DNA from: Leptospira sp.
Lineage (GTDB): Bacteria > Spirochaetota > Leptospiria > Leptospirales > Leptospiraceae
Assembly (NCBI GenBank): GCA_016742255.1
Contig: JACVCB010000011.1
Coordinates: 43,288 to 107,287 of the forward strand
Direction of reading: 5' to 3'
Length of the DNA stretch: 64,000 nucleotides
In this document: one piece after another, positions 18,973-28,899 of the stretch
Numbering within the stretch: the stretch's first letter is position 1
Layout of the letters: each line of letters starts with the position of its first letter
Position numbers and translations under genes: made by a program
The notes under the pieces: generated by a model
Told to the model about the DNA's origin: nothing
Databases searched by the model: none
Seen by the model: the letters and a program-made list of their open reading frames with translations, nothing else

Positions 18973-21046
18973 GCCTTTAGGCAGTAAAATTCTCTCTGGT
19001 CTCACTGTTAAATCTCTACTGACCGAATATCCCAATAGTTTCCAAGTATTGGATTGGGAAGGTAATTTTGTCTCTGTTACAGATCGTTTTGCCAGATTTT
19101 TAGAATTTGAACCTAAAGAAATTGTTGGAAAATCAATCCTTCATTTCACACAAGAAGACGACAAAGAAAATACTGAGAATACTTTCGTAAGTTTGGGCAA
19201 AAATCCGAATATTGTAAATTTCGAAAATCGCCTTGTGACCAAATCCAAGGAAGAAGTTTGGATCATTTGGTTACTCATTCCTTTGCGTGAGTCCAAAATC
19301 ATTTTGGGTTTTGATCGAGATGTAACAATCCAAAAAGATATTTCCTTTGAATTTTTACTCCAACAACAAAAGTATAAGTCAATCTTTGACAACTTACCTA
19401 TGGGCATAGCCATCACAGATGAAAAAGGTAAAATTGTTGAAACTAATAAAACAGCACGAACCTATTTTGACATCCAAGATGGGGAACTTCTCAATCGTAC
19501 TCTCAACATTCGAAAGTACACTCTCATACAACCAAACGGCACAAAAATTTACCCAAGAAAATCAAGTTTGATGCGAGCATTACGACACAAAGAAGTGATT
19601 CGTAATTTGGAAATCGGGATGATCAAAGAAGATAAAATCACTTGGTTTGATATTTTAGCAACACCAATCCCCATTGAAAACTTTGGACTTGCAGTTGCCT
19701 TTCTTGACATCACCCAAAGAAGGCATGCCGAAGAAAAAATTGCCTATATGGCATTTTTTGACCAACTCACAAATCTTCCCAATCGTAACTCTCTTATTGA
19801 TAAACTATTTCCAATTTTCGAAGAAGCAAGACGGCATGGTAATTTGGTTGGGATCCTTGCAATTGATTTGGACAATTTTAAAATCATCAATGATTCTCGA
19901 GGACACGACTTTGGGGACAAAATCATCAAACTTGTCGCTTATCGGATTCGTGAAAGTATACGTGTGTATGATCTCATCAGTAGACAAGGTGGAGATGAAT
20001 TTAATGTTGTATTACCTGATTTATCAAATGAACGTGATGCGGCCGTTATTTCGGAAGCCATTTTAGATGCAATGACCCATCCCTTTGTGATTGATGGGGA
20101 AAGGATTTTTGTAAATATTTCGATTGGGATCGCCTTATACCCAACAGACGGAAAAGATTCAAATACACTTCTTAAAAATGCAGACAGTGCATTAAACTTG
20201 GCAAAATCGCAAGGGAAAAACTGTTATGTGTTTTTTACTGAAGAACTGCAAACAGTTGTGGCTGAACGTTTGGAAATCGAAAACCGAATGAGGATTGCCA
20301 TCATCGAAAATCAATTTACTTTGATGTACCAACCCAAAATTGATTTGTACACAAAAAAAACTGTGGGTGTAGAAGCACTCATTCGTTGGCGCCATCCAGA
20401 ACGAGGACTCATCTCACCGAATGTATTCATTCCCATTTCTGAAGAAACAGGGATGATCCTTGCGATTGGTGAATGGGTGATTAAGTCTGCCATCAAAACC
20501 ATGCGTGTTTGGAAAGATGCAGGGATTAAAGATATTTCTATGGCTGTGAATATTTCCACCAAACAATTCAAACACGAAAGACTGATTTCCACAATCGCCG
20601 AAAATCTCAAATTATTCAAAGTAGACCCACATGATTTAGAAGTCGAACTCACAGAAAGTTCGGTAATGGAGAATGCGGATGCTGCCGTTCGTACGATGCA
20701 GGAAATCCGAAAACTTGGGGCAAAAATTGCAATTGATGATTTTGGAACAGGTTATAGTAGTTTGGGTTACTTAAAAAAACTTCCCATTTCCTCTTTAAAA
20801 ATCGATCGTTCCTTTGTATCCGAAATCACAACAGACAAAGACTCCAAAACCATCATCCATGCTGTTTCCAATTTAGCACATAACCTTGGTTTGAGCGTCG
20901 TAGCTGAAGGTGCTGAAACGGAAGAACAGGTGCAAATACTCGCCGAAAGTGGAGTGGACCAAATCCAAGGATTTTATTTTGCAAGGCCAATGACTTCGGA
21001 AGATTGCCTGCATTTTCTGAAAACAGAACTTGGAATTTCGGATTGA
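18962..21046 (+). CDS. PAS-PAS-GGDEF-EAL cyclic-di-GMP protein
   Basis: This soluble 694-residue signalling protein has two PAS-like sensor domains (about residues 15-125 and 130-255), a diguanylate cyclase domain and a phosphodiesterase domain. The GGDEF active-site motif is intact at 343-347, preceded by LAIDLDNFKIINDSRGHDFGD. The EAL motif begins at E471 and is followed by AVNISTKQF, VELTESSVM, IDDFGTGYSSLGYL, SLKIDRSF and VAEGAETEEQ, so both activities look competent. There is no membrane segment. Ligands of the PAS domains are unknown. It is translated from a start inside the end of pyrC. Confidence 0.95.
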   Translation: MRNEPLGSKILSGLTVKSLLTEYPNSFQVLDWEGNFVSVTDRFARFLEFEPKEIVGKSILHFTQEDDKENTENTFVSLGKNPNIVNFENRLVTKSKEEVWIIWLLIPLRESKIILGFDRDVTIQKDISFEFLLQQQKYKSIFDNLPMGIAITDEKGKIVETNKTARTYFDIQDGELLNRTLNIRKYTLIQPNGTKIYPRKSSLMRALRHKEVIRNLEIGMIKEDKITWFDILATPIPIENFGLAVAFLDITQRRHAEEKIAYMAFFDQLTNLPNRNSLIDKLFPIFEEARRHGNLVGILAIDLDNFKIINDSRGHDFGDKIIKLVAYRIRESIRVYDLISRQGGDEFNVVLPDLSNERDAAVISEAILDAMTHPFVIDGERIFVNISIGIALYPTDGKDSNTLLKNADSALNLAKSQGKNCYVFFTEELQTVVAERLEIENRMRIAIIENQFTLMYQPKIDLYTKKTVGVEALIRWRHPERGLISPNVFIPISEETGMILAIGEWVIKSAIKTMRVWKDAGIKDISMAVNISTKQFKHERLISTIAENLKLFKVDPHDLEVELTESSVMENADAAVRTMQEIRKLGAKIAIDDFGTGYSSLGYLKKLPISSLKIDRSFVSEITTDKDSKTIIHAVSNLAHNLGLSVVAEGAETEEQVQILAESGVDQIQGFYFARPMTSEDCLHFLKTELGISD

Positions 21047-21088
21047 CCCGTTCGCTTTCCCACTGTTTTTAACAAATAAGGATTTCTC

Positions 21089-23488
21089 TTGAAACTTTCA
21101 GTTGATTGGTTAAACGAATTTACCCCGCTCTCCCAGATTCCTTTCGATTCGGTTCTGGAAAAAATTAATACGTCGATTTGTGAAATTGATGATGTGGAAG
21201 ATTTCAAATCCCACCTAACATCTGTGATCACTGTCAAAATCAAATCACTTGAAAAACACCCCAATGCAGAGAAATTACAAACGACCATCGCTACGGATGG
21301 ATCAAAAGACTACCAAATTGTCACTGCTGCCACAAATGTAAACGTGGGTGATATTGTTCCATTAGCTCTCCCTGGCACCAAATTGGATGGCAAAGAAATT
21401 TTGGATTCGGAACTACGTGGAGTTCGTTCCCAAGGAATGTATTGTTCCGAAAAAGAATTGGGAATGGCATTAGAATCTTCAGGTATTCTTATTTTTCCAA
21501 AGGACACAACTCTGGGTATCTCGGTTCGTAAATATTTTTTATGGGAAGATACAATTCTAACAATCGATAATAAATCCATTACACATAGACCTGATTTATG
21601 GAGTCATTTTGGTTTTGCAAGAGAACTCGCAAGCCAACTCCAAATCCCTCTGAATTCCTTTCCATTACAAGCAGATACAAAATGGGAATCAGGGAACGAA
21701 GGACTATCAGTAGAAACATCCGTACATGCACATGCATATTACGTGACTTCTATCCAAAATGTAAACATCACAACATCCATTCCCAAAATCAAATCACGAC
21801 TTGAAAAATGTGGGATTCGTTCCATTAATAATGTAGTAGATGTTTCCAACTATCTTTTGTTAGAACTTGGACAACCTACTCATTTTTTTGATCGATCCAA
21901 GCTACAATCAACTTCCTTTACAGTATCCAAATCAAAAGATGGAGATAGTTTAGCTCTCCTAGATGATACTTCTCCAACAATACCAAGTAATATCCTTCTC
22001 ATTCAAAATGGTTCTACACCAGTAGCTTTAGCTGGAGTGATGGGCGGAAAAGATTCAGCAGTCACAGATGGTACAAAAAACATAGTGATGGAATCTGCTA
22101 TCTTCAAAAGGGAGGATGTTCGTTTTACCATACGAAAAACCAATATCCGCACTGAATCAGCAGTACGTTATGAAAAAGGTTTGGATTCTTATACTTGTTT
22201 ACCGGTCATCAAAAGAGCAGTTCAATTATTAAAAGAAAACGGCAATCCGAATGTAAAAGTTTTCACGCCACAGGGTTTTAATCATACCGAATCCAAAACG
22301 GTTACTATTGAAACAAATTTACAATTTCTCCGCCATAAATTAGGAAAAAAGATCACTTTACCCGAAGTCACCGACATCTTACAACGATTAGGTTTTGGAG
22401 TCACAACAAAAGAAGAATCACTTTCCGTTGTTGTACCTAAATACAGACAAAACTACGATGTAACAATTCCAGAAGACCTTGTTGAGGAAATTGGAAGGAC
22501 AATTGGTTATGCTTCCATCCGAACAGAAGCTCTATACATGGCAGTGGAAACTCCGATTCGTAATCCACTCCGCGAGTTAGAACGTAGAGTCAAAAATTTC
22601 TTAGCTTTGGAAATTGGTTTTAATGAAGTGTACAATTATTCTTTTGCTTCTCCAACAGATGCAAAGCTAGAATCAAATTTAGAATCCACTTCACTCAAAA
22701 TTGCAAATGAAATGCCAGAGGAACATTCGATTCTCCGAAACAGTTTGTACCCAGGTCTCATCAAACAAGCAAAGTTAAACCTAGATCGATTTGAATCAGT
22801 CAACCTGTTTGAATTGGGGAGAACTTACCACAAACAAGGCAATGGTCCTGAGTTAGCAGATGAGAAACGTTGGATCTCCATTCTTTCCTTATCCAAACAC
22901 AAACCAACTGACCTTGTTTCCATTGAACAAGAATTCTTAAAAATTAGAGAAACAATTACCGAACTCTTTTTATTCTTAAATTTACCAAATTTAGTTTGGA
23001 AAAAAGAAACACGAAGCCATTTCCACCCTAATGCAAGTTTAGTAGTACATTACGATGGAAAAGAAGTTGTCGAACTTGGAATCCTTCATACTCGATTTGC
23101 TGATGTGTACGATATAAAACGTAGGGTCATTTTGTCCAAAATCAACATGGAAGTGTTAGCTGAAATTTGGGAAACACATGGAAGGAATTCTCATTTCAAT
23201 CCACCATCCCATTTTCCACAAGGTCAATTGGATCTTTCGCTTCTCATGAATGAATCGGATGCAACAGAATCCTTTGCCAACTTGGTAAAAACATTACAAA
23301 TTCCTGAATTAGAATCAGTATATGTCCAAACGATTTTCCAAGGTGATTCGGTGGGAGAAGGCAAAAAATCGGTAACATATCGTTTTCGGCTTATGTCCTA
23401 TGATAAAACCTTTACCCAAGAACGTTTTAAGGAACTTTCAGACAGTTTGGTGTCCACGGCAAAAGACAACGGTTATACCTTACGATAA
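21089..23488 (+). CDS. pheT: phenylalanyl-tRNA synthetase beta subunit
   Basis: PheT forms the alpha2-beta2 synthetase with PheS and charges tRNA-Phe. The 799-residue length is normal. A tRNA-binding OB domain covers about residues 40-150 (VITVKIKSLEKHPNAEKLQ, LRGVRSQGMYCSEKELGM). The B3/B4 editing region includes NNVVDVSNYLLLELGQPTHFF and MGGKDSAVTD. B5, the catalytic-like core (NPLRELERRVKNFLA, NEMPEEHSILRNSLYPGL) and the C-terminal anticodon-binding FDX-ACB domain (HFPQGQLDLSLLMNES) follow. The start is TTG 21089 with AAGGA seven bases upstream. pheS is not adjacent. Confidence 0.96.
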   Translation: MKLSVDWLNEFTPLSQIPFDSVLEKINTSICEIDDVEDFKSHLTSVITVKIKSLEKHPNAEKLQTTIATDGSKDYQIVTAATNVNVGDIVPLALPGTKLDGKEILDSELRGVRSQGMYCSEKELGMALESSGILIFPKDTTLGISVRKYFLWEDTILTIDNKSITHRPDLWSHFGFARELASQLQIPLNSFPLQADTKWESGNEGLSVETSVHAHAYYVTSIQNVNITTSIPKIKSRLEKCGIRSINNVVDVSNYLLLELGQPTHFFDRSKLQSTSFTVSKSKDGDSLALLDDTSPTIPSNILLIQNGSTPVALAGVMGGKDSAVTDGTKNIVMESAIFKREDVRFTIRKTNIRTESAVRYEKGLDSYTCLPVIKRAVQLLKENGNPNVKVFTPQGFNHTESKTVTIETNLQFLRHKLGKKITLPEVTDILQRLGFGVTTKEESLSVVVPKYRQNYDVTIPEDLVEEIGRTIGYASIRTEALYMAVETPIRNPLRELERRVKNFLALEIGFNEVYNYSFASPTDAKLESNLESTSLKIANEMPEEHSILRNSLYPGLIKQAKLNLDRFESVNLFELGRTYHKQGNGPELADEKRWISILSLSKHKPTDLVSIEQEFLKIRETITELFLFLNLPNLVWKKETRSHFHPNASLVVHYDGKEVVELGILHTRFADVYDIKRRVILSKINMEVLAEIWETHGRNSHFNPPSHFPQGQLDLSLLMNESDATESFANLVKTLQIPELESVYVQTIFQGDSVGEGKKSVTYRFRLMSYDKTFTQERFKELSDSLVSTAKDNGYTLR

Positions 23489-23502
23489 ATTTGCTTTGAC
23501 AA

Positions 23503-23522
23503 TTCCCAATTTTTATTGGGAA
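23503..23522 (+). promoter_or_regulatory. hairpin in leader of 7TMR-DISM phosphatase gene
   Basis: The inverted repeat TTCCCAAT-TTTT-ATTGGGAA is perfect over 8 bp and ends 13 bases before ATG 23536. It covers the zone where a ribosome binding site would lie and lacks a following T-run. It could therefore be a weak terminator for pheT or a translation-limiting hairpin. Confidence 0.45.
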
Positions 23523-23535
23523 ATCGTTCGAGTTT

Positions 23536-25497
23536 ATGCGATTCATCTATTTGATTATTCTTTCGGGAACTTTGTTTTCCTGTTCCCGATGGGAGATCCA
23601 AAAGTCCATCAGTGATGAAAGTTTTACTCCCCAAAAGATTGATTATGCCATCCAATCGGGAAATGAAACCAACCAACAAAAACTCAGATGGACTCCTATT
23701 TTCAAAAACACCTTAAGTTTAGGTTTCCAATCAGAACATGTATATCTAAAAATAAAAGCTACAAATCTAACGTCTGTTAATAAACTGATTCTAGATTTAG
23801 GAAACCCACATTTGGACTTTATCCGAGTGTATGAAGAAGGAAATCCCGAGCCCATCAAAGAAGGTGGAGATTTTATAGCACATTCGCATTGGGATGCATT
23901 TTCTAAATCCATTGCTTTTGAACTCAGTTGGCCAGCTGGCGAAACCAAAACACTCATTTTAGAAACCAAATCATCATCAAACATCAGTTATCTCATTCGA
24001 TTTTATTCCAAAGAAACGTTTTATCTAAAAGAAAATTTAGAAAATACAATTCTAGGTTTTTTTTACGGCACCATCTTTATCATGGTGATTTATAATTTAT
24101 TCATTTATTTCATCTTAAAAGAAAAAGCTTACATCACCTATTCTGTTTCTATTTTTTGTAATTTATTGTTACAAATGTACCTGAATGGAATTTTAAATCA
24201 AATTTTCACTTTAGACCATCCAGAAATTCATAACAGAATTGGTAGTATCATTGTGACTTGTTCTGCGATCACTGGTTGGACATTTGCCCAACAAACATTG
24301 AATTTACGTGATTTTAATCCTTGGTCCAATCGCCTTATCCAAGTCTTAAAATTCAGTGTATTGTTTTATATTTTAATTCCTTATGCCTATTTACCAATTG
24401 AGATCGCAGTTCGGATTGGAAATTTTATCGCACAATTATTTGTAGTATCTGTGTTAGTTGTTGCATTAGTGAATTACAGCACAGGAAACAAACAAGCTAG
24501 ATTGTTTTTGTTTGGTTGGAGTACCTTACTCTTTGGAATATTGATGTACACTCTGATGCAAAATGGAGTCCTTCCTGCCAATGTCTTCACCATTTATGGA
24601 AATCAAATTGGTTCCACCTTAGAAGCTGGTATTTTATCTCTTGCTCTCGCGAATAAAATCAATGAGTTAAAAGAAGAAAAGGCAAATACACAAGCAGAAG
24701 CACTTGTCACTTTAGAAGAAAAGGTGAGAGAACGGACCAAAACCTTAGACGAATCATTGAGCCTCATCAAAAAGGATTTAAACGTCGCCAAAAAAATCCA
24801 AAAGACATTATTCTCTGATATCAAAACCAGTGATCCAAGAATCCATTTTCATTCGTATTACCAATCTATGTCCGAAGTGGGAGGTGATTTTTATGACCTT
24901 ACCCAAGTGAAAGCTGACTACTATCGAATCTTTGTTGCAGATGCAACTGGGCACGGAATCCAAGCAGCACTCATCACAATGGCAATCAAAGCGGAATATG
25001 AATCACTCAAAATGATTTATGATCATCCCGATGATTTGGTTTTTCATATGAACCAAATTTTCATCAATAAATATAGCAATATCCAAACAATTTTTACATG
25101 TTCTGTCTGTGACATTGACTTAAAAAATAAACAGTTATTTTATGCATCTGCAGGACATCCAGACCAAATCCACCAAAGAATTTATGATATCAAACTTTTA
25201 CCTCGAACTGGTAAGATCATTGGCCTTATGGACCATACCCAATACAGACTCATCGAACACCAAATTGAAGAAGGTGATCGGATCTTTTTATTCACGGACG
25301 GAATCTTCGAACAATTTAATGAAGAAAAAGAACTCTTCGGTGAAGATAGACTCTATGAAATTTTAAAAGAAAACTTAAAACTAAGCTTAGATCATACGAT
25401 GGCAAAAGTGTTAAGCGAACTCTCTTTGTTCACTGATGGACAAGCAAAACAAGACGACATTACATTTATCGGTTGCGAAATTCAAAGTCTCGGTTGA
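23536..25497 (+). CDS. 7TMR-DISM receptor with SpoIIE phosphatase output
   Basis: This 653-residue receptor begins with a lipoprotein-like signal (LIILSGTLFSC, C16). A DISM extracellular beta domain covers about residues 30-170, and a seven-helix 7TMR-DISM membrane domain about 180-380. A helical linker (LVTLEEKVRERTKTLDESLS) leads to a SpoIIE/PP2C phosphatase domain with SEVGGDFYDL, FVADATGHGIQAALITM, ASAGHPDQ and IFLFTDGIFEQFN. The family senses an unknown ligand outside the inner membrane and controls a phosphorylated anti-sigma-antagonist-type partner. That partner is not encoded nearby. It lies 47 bases after pheT and nine before the next gene. Confidence 0.92.
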   Translation: MRFIYLIILSGTLFSCSRWEIQKSISDESFTPQKIDYAIQSGNETNQQKLRWTPIFKNTLSLGFQSEHVYLKIKATNLTSVNKLILDLGNPHLDFIRVYEEGNPEPIKEGGDFIAHSHWDAFSKSIAFELSWPAGETKTLILETKSSSNISYLIRFYSKETFYLKENLENTILGFFYGTIFIMVIYNLFIYFILKEKAYITYSVSIFCNLLLQMYLNGILNQIFTLDHPEIHNRIGSIIVTCSAITGWTFAQQTLNLRDFNPWSNRLIQVLKFSVLFYILIPYAYLPIEIAVRIGNFIAQLFVVSVLVVALVNYSTGNKQARLFLFGWSTLLFGILMYTLMQNGVLPANVFTIYGNQIGSTLEAGILSLALANKINELKEEKANTQAEALVTLEEKVRERTKTLDESLSLIKKDLNVAKKIQKTLFSDIKTSDPRIHFHSYYQSMSEVGGDFYDLTQVKADYYRIFVADATGHGIQAALITMAIKAEYESLKMIYDHPDDLVFHMNQIFINKYSNIQTIFTCSVCDIDLKNKQLFYASAGHPDQIHQRIYDIKLLPRTGKIIGLMDHTQYRLIEHQIEEGDRIFLFTDGIFEQFNEEKELFGEDRLYEILKENLKLSLDHTMAKVLSELSLFTDGQAKQDDITFIGCEIQSLG

Positions 25498-25506
25498 CTT
25501 TGATCC

Positions 25507-26079
25507 ATGTCCTACAATCAAATTCCTAATTTTGCAAAACCATTCATCCATCCAAACGCCACAGCATTTGGAATGGTAGAATATGGTACTTCTGTTTCGA
25601 TTTGGCCCGGTGCTGTTGTACGTGCAGACATGAACAAAATCAAACTTGGAGATTATGTGAATATCCAAGATAATTCCACACTACATACTGATTCAACAAG
25701 TCCTATTTCTATCGGCGAATGGACATTAGTTGGACATAATGTTATGATTCATGGATGCAAAATAGGAAGAGCTGTACTAGTTGGAATTGGGTCCATCGTA
25801 TTGGATAATGCAGAAATAGGAGATGGATCTCAAATCGCGGCAGGATGTATGATCCGTGGAGGGAAAAAAATTCCACCACGTTCACTTGTTGTGCCCGTTG
25901 GTTCCGACATTAAAATATTCCCAGGAAAAGCAAAACCAGAATTAACAGTAGCAGGTTGTATCGAGTATGCACATCTTTCCGTACGTTTTGCACAAAATGT
26001 CTTTGTACCATTCCAAAAGGAAGAAGAAGTACATTTTGTATCACAAGCCAAAGAAATTCTGACAAAACTTGGAATCTAA
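25507..26079 (+). CDS. gamma-carbonic anhydrase family hexapeptide-repeat protein
   Basis: This 190-residue left-handed beta-helix protein has repeated hexapeptides (VEYGTSVSIWPGAVVRAD, IKLGDYVNIQDNSTLH, IGRAVLVGIGSIVLDNAEIG). Histidines in STLHTD and VGHNVMIHG match the three zinc or iron ligands of the gamma class between trimer subunits. Members include YrdA/PaaY-type proteins whose carbonic anhydrase activity is often undetected, so activity is not assured. It follows the 7TMR-DISM phosphatase by nine bases. Confidence 0.88.
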   Translation: MSYNQIPNFAKPFIHPNATAFGMVEYGTSVSIWPGAVVRADMNKIKLGDYVNIQDNSTLHTDSTSPISIGEWTLVGHNVMIHGCKIGRAVLVGIGSIVLDNAEIGDGSQIAAGCMIRGGKKIPPRSLVVPVGSDIKIFPGKAKPELTVAGCIEYAHLSVRFAQNVFVPFQKEEEVHFVSQAKEILTKLGI

Positions 26080-26129
26080 TCTAGGATCAAATTTATTTTA
26101 CAGTCTAAGGTTTAGAAAATTAAAGATTC

Positions 26130-27350
26130 ATGAATTCCTTTTTAAATAAAATCAAAGTCCTTGGTATCTTTTCCATTACCCAAACTGTATTCCAAATTGG
26201 GACTGTGATGATAATGGCTGTTTCTGCACTTGCTGGGCAAACCATAAGTCCATCTCCAGAATCCGCCTCACTTCCCGTTTCGTTTGTAATCCTTGGAACC
26301 TTGATTGGTTTAGTCCCAGCGTCAAGGTTTATGAAATGGCAAGGAAGTAAATATGGACTTCTTCTTGGTACGATCATTGGAATCTTTGGAGCTATACTTG
26401 CTACGTATGCAATTTGGGAAAAAAGTTTTATATTATTTTCCATAGCACACTTGTTATTTGGACTTCACCAATCGTTTATCCAATACCTTCGTTTTGTTGC
26501 AATGGAATCTGTGCCAACCCATGATAGGGCGAGTGCATTATCTTGGATTTTAATCGCCGGAATCCCCGCTGCTTTCCTTGGGCCACTTGCTGGATTACAC
26601 GGGAAAGAACTCTTTCCCACATCCTTATTTTTGGGATGTTATTTAATCCTAATTGTTTCCCTTTCCCTACAATTTTTATTAATTACCTTCCTACCTTCAC
26701 CGAATAAACGTTACACTACAACAAACGAATCGGAACACCTAGAGAGTAAAAGAGAAAAAGTAAGACCATTCTCCTATCATGTAAAAAATTTAGGATTATG
26801 GGTTTCCATTCTCTCTACTTCTTTTGGATTTGGACTTATGGCAATGCTTATGACAGCTTTGCCAGTTGCGATGAAATCACATGGTCATGAAATGCATGCA
26901 TCCACAATGGTATTACAATGGCATGTTTTAGGAATGTACATCCCTTCCTTTTTCTCTGGATTTTTAGTTCGGAAAATGACAGCACCCTACTTGATCTTGT
27001 TAGGTGTTGCAGTCATGGGACTGGAGTCAGTTTCTGCGATCCAAGGAACCGAATTTTTACCATTTGCAGTCGCACTGATCTTACTTGGTATTGGTTGGAA
27101 TTTTATGTATGTGGGTGGGACAAACTTACTTGTGGAACAATACCATCCAGCGGAAAAAAACACAATCCAAGCTATTAACGATACAATCGTATATTCTATT
27201 GCTATCTTTTCCACATATAGTGCAGGTTTTTTGGAACATAAAATAGGATGGTTGTCTCTCAATCAAGTGAGTATACCATTCTTAGTGTTTGTATCCATCG
27301 TAACATTGTATTACATCCAAACCAAAAGAAGAACAATACACCATGAATAA
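26130..27350 (+). CDS. MFS transporter
   Basis: This 406-residue protein has about twelve hydrophobic segments in two halves, split near residues 185-210 by a polar loop (TTTNESEHLESKREK). This is the major facilitator layout. The loop after helix 2 has SRFMKWQGSKYGLL, a divergent form of the A-motif, and HDRASALSWI precedes a later helix. A His/Met segment MKSHGHEMHASTM sits between helices in the second half. The substrate cannot be told. ATG 26130 has no strong ribosome binding site. The gene overlaps the methyltransferase start by eight bases. Confidence 0.82.
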   Translation: MNSFLNKIKVLGIFSITQTVFQIGTVMIMAVSALAGQTISPSPESASLPVSFVILGTLIGLVPASRFMKWQGSKYGLLLGTIIGIFGAILATYAIWEKSFILFSIAHLLFGLHQSFIQYLRFVAMESVPTHDRASALSWILIAGIPAAFLGPLAGLHGKELFPTSLFLGCYLILIVSLSLQFLLITFLPSPNKRYTTTNESEHLESKREKVRPFSYHVKNLGLWVSILSTSFGFGLMAMLMTALPVAMKSHGHEMHASTMVLQWHVLGMYIPSFFSGFLVRKMTAPYLILLGVAVMGLESVSAIQGTEFLPFAVALILLGIGWNFMYVGGTNLLVEQYHPAEKNTIQAINDTIVYSIAIFSTYSAGFLEHKIGWLSLNQVSIPFLVFVSIVTLYYIQTKRRTIHHE

Positions 27351-27957
27351 TCAAAAACATTGGGAAACAATTTACACTGAAAAACAACCAAATGAAGTGA
27401 GTTGGACGCAGCAGATTCCAAAGCTCTCCTTACAATTGATTAATCATACAAATTTACCAACTTCAACAAAAATCATTGATGTCGGTGGTGGAGAATCCAA
27501 TTTAGTGGATCGTCTTTTAGAGCTTGGTTACCAAAATCTATCTGTTTTAGACATTAGCCAAAACGCATTAAATCGAAGCAAACAGAGATTAGGTGAAATT
27601 GGCAAAAATATTGAGTGGATTGTGATAGACATCACTCAATTCCAATCCAGTATCAAATACGATCTTTGGCATGACAGAGCTGTCTTTCATTTTTTAACAG
27701 ATCCAGAATCCATTTTAGCTTACAAAAATAATTTATTAAAAGCTCTAAACAAAGATGGTGAACTCATCATAGGAACCTTTAGTAACGATGGCCCAAAAAA
27801 ATGTAGTGGGCTTGAAATCAAACAATACACCGAAGAAACATTAGCCGAAACCTTTTCCCCTGAATTTGAGCCCATTGAATTCCAAAGAGAAGACCACCAT
27901 ACACCTTTTGGCACAGTCCAAAATTTTGTTTTTGGTCGGTTTAAAAAGAAAATTTAG
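27343..27957 (+). CDS. class I SAM-dependent methyltransferase
   Basis: This 204-residue protein opens with KHWETIYTEKQPNEVSW, then motif I KIIDVGGGESNLVDRLLE (SAM-binding glycine loop) and an acidic LSVLDIS. A motif IV-like DLWHDRAVFHFLTD and LIIGTFSNDGPKKCSGL follow. This pattern matches small-molecule methyltransferases of the thiopurine/tellurite-resistance type. The start overlaps the MFS gene by eight bases, so the transporter and methyltransferase are probably cotranslated and may act on the same class of compound. That link is inference. Confidence 0.85.
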   Translation: MNNQKHWETIYTEKQPNEVSWTQQIPKLSLQLINHTNLPTSTKIIDVGGGESNLVDRLLELGYQNLSVLDISQNALNRSKQRLGEIGKNIEWIVIDITQFQSSIKYDLWHDRAVFHFLTDPESILAYKNNLLKALNKDGELIIGTFSNDGPKKCSGLEIKQYTEETLAETFSPEFEPIEFQREDHHTPFGTVQNFVFGRFKKKI

Positions 27958-27981
27958 CTTAAAATATGTGAGAAAATCCTT

Positions 27982-28305
27982 ATGCAAAAAGAAATTTTAT
28001 CATTCGAAACAATTGTAGGCCTCCAAGTCAAAGATGAAAGTGTATATGCTGAATATAGAAACGCAATGAAAGGACTGTTGGAACAATATGAAGGTGGATT
28101 TCGGTATGATTTTAAAATTGCTGAAACTCTAAAATCCGAAACCGAAAATCCAATCAACAGAGTGTTTCTGATTTATTTCAAAACCAAAGAAAAAAAACTT
28201 AGTTTCTTTGCAGATCCTGAGTATAAAAAGATTAGAGAGAAATACTTTATTCCATCGGTCGAATGTACAACGCAAATTGCAGAATATGATCGATATATAA
28301 ATTAA
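27982..28305 (+). CDS. small DUF1330-like protein
   Basis: This 107-residue cytosolic protein has the pattern of a ferredoxin-like dimeric alpha-beta barrel (VGLQVKDESVYAEYRNAMKG, GGFRYDFKIAETL, FADPEYKKIREKYF). It resembles DUF1330 proteins as I remember them. The function is unknown. It follows the methyltransferase by 24 bases on the same strand and ends four bases into the convergent thioesterase gene. Confidence 0.65.
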   Translation: MQKEILSFETIVGLQVKDESVYAEYRNAMKGLLEQYEGGFRYDFKIAETLKSETENPINRVFLIYFKTKEKKLSFFADPEYKKIREKYFIPSVECTTQIAEYDRYIN

Positions 28306-28811
28306 AGAATCTTTCGACTCGCTTTGATTTTTGCTGCAAATTCTTTAGCCATTTCAATTCGCATTTTTCCTTCCGCAAACCTTCGTTTTTCGAGATCTGT
28401 ATCTAATTTTAACGGAGGCACTGGAGCAGGTTTTTTGTTCTCATCCAATGCAACAAACGAAAGATAGGCGGTAGTAGCTCTCACCATCTCTCCAGTGTAT
28501 GGATTTTCTCGATTCACCTGCACACCCACTTCCATAGAAGTTGTTCCTACATAATTCACCATTGCTTTTAAATTGACATGGTCTCCAATTTGGATGGGCG
28601 TTATAAAATTGATACGATCAATACTGACTGTCACCGCTTCTCTTCCGGAATGCCTTTGGGCAGCCATGACTGCAATTAAGTCAATCCAACTCATGATTGC
28701 ACCACCGAATGCCGTTCCGTAATGGTTGGCATCATTAGGTAAAACGACATGTCGAGTTTCTACGGCTGATTCTTGAGGTGACTTGGGTGATAATTCATTA
28801 GGAGAGGACAC
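28302..28811 (-). CDS. acyl-CoA thioesterase, hotdog fold
   Basis: This 169-residue protein has the BACH/YciA type hotdog signature: PNDANHYGTAFGGAIMSWID with the conserved Asn and Asp near the helix, RINFITPIQIGDHVNLKAMV and ATTAYLSFVALDE. Such enzymes hydrolyse short- to long-chain acyl-CoA in the cytoplasm. A helical tail (KRRFAEGKMRIEMAKEF) is typical. It is a single gene facing the DUF1330-like gene. The chain-length preference cannot be read. Confidence 0.88.
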   Translation of the reverse strand: MSSPNELSPKSPQESAVETRHVVLPNDANHYGTAFGGAIMSWIDLIAVMAAQRHSGREAVTVSIDRINFITPIQIGDHVNLKAMVNYVGTTSMEVGVQVNRENPYTGEMVRATTAYLSFVALDENKKPAPVPPLKLDTDLEKRRFAEGKMRIEMAKEFAAKIKASRKIL

Positions 28812-28899
28812 AATGAGGATAACTTAGTCTTGACGTTTCGTTTCGAAAAGACTTTTTTAAACATGCCGACCTTAGACAAATTTTGGAAGTAGAGGACAA

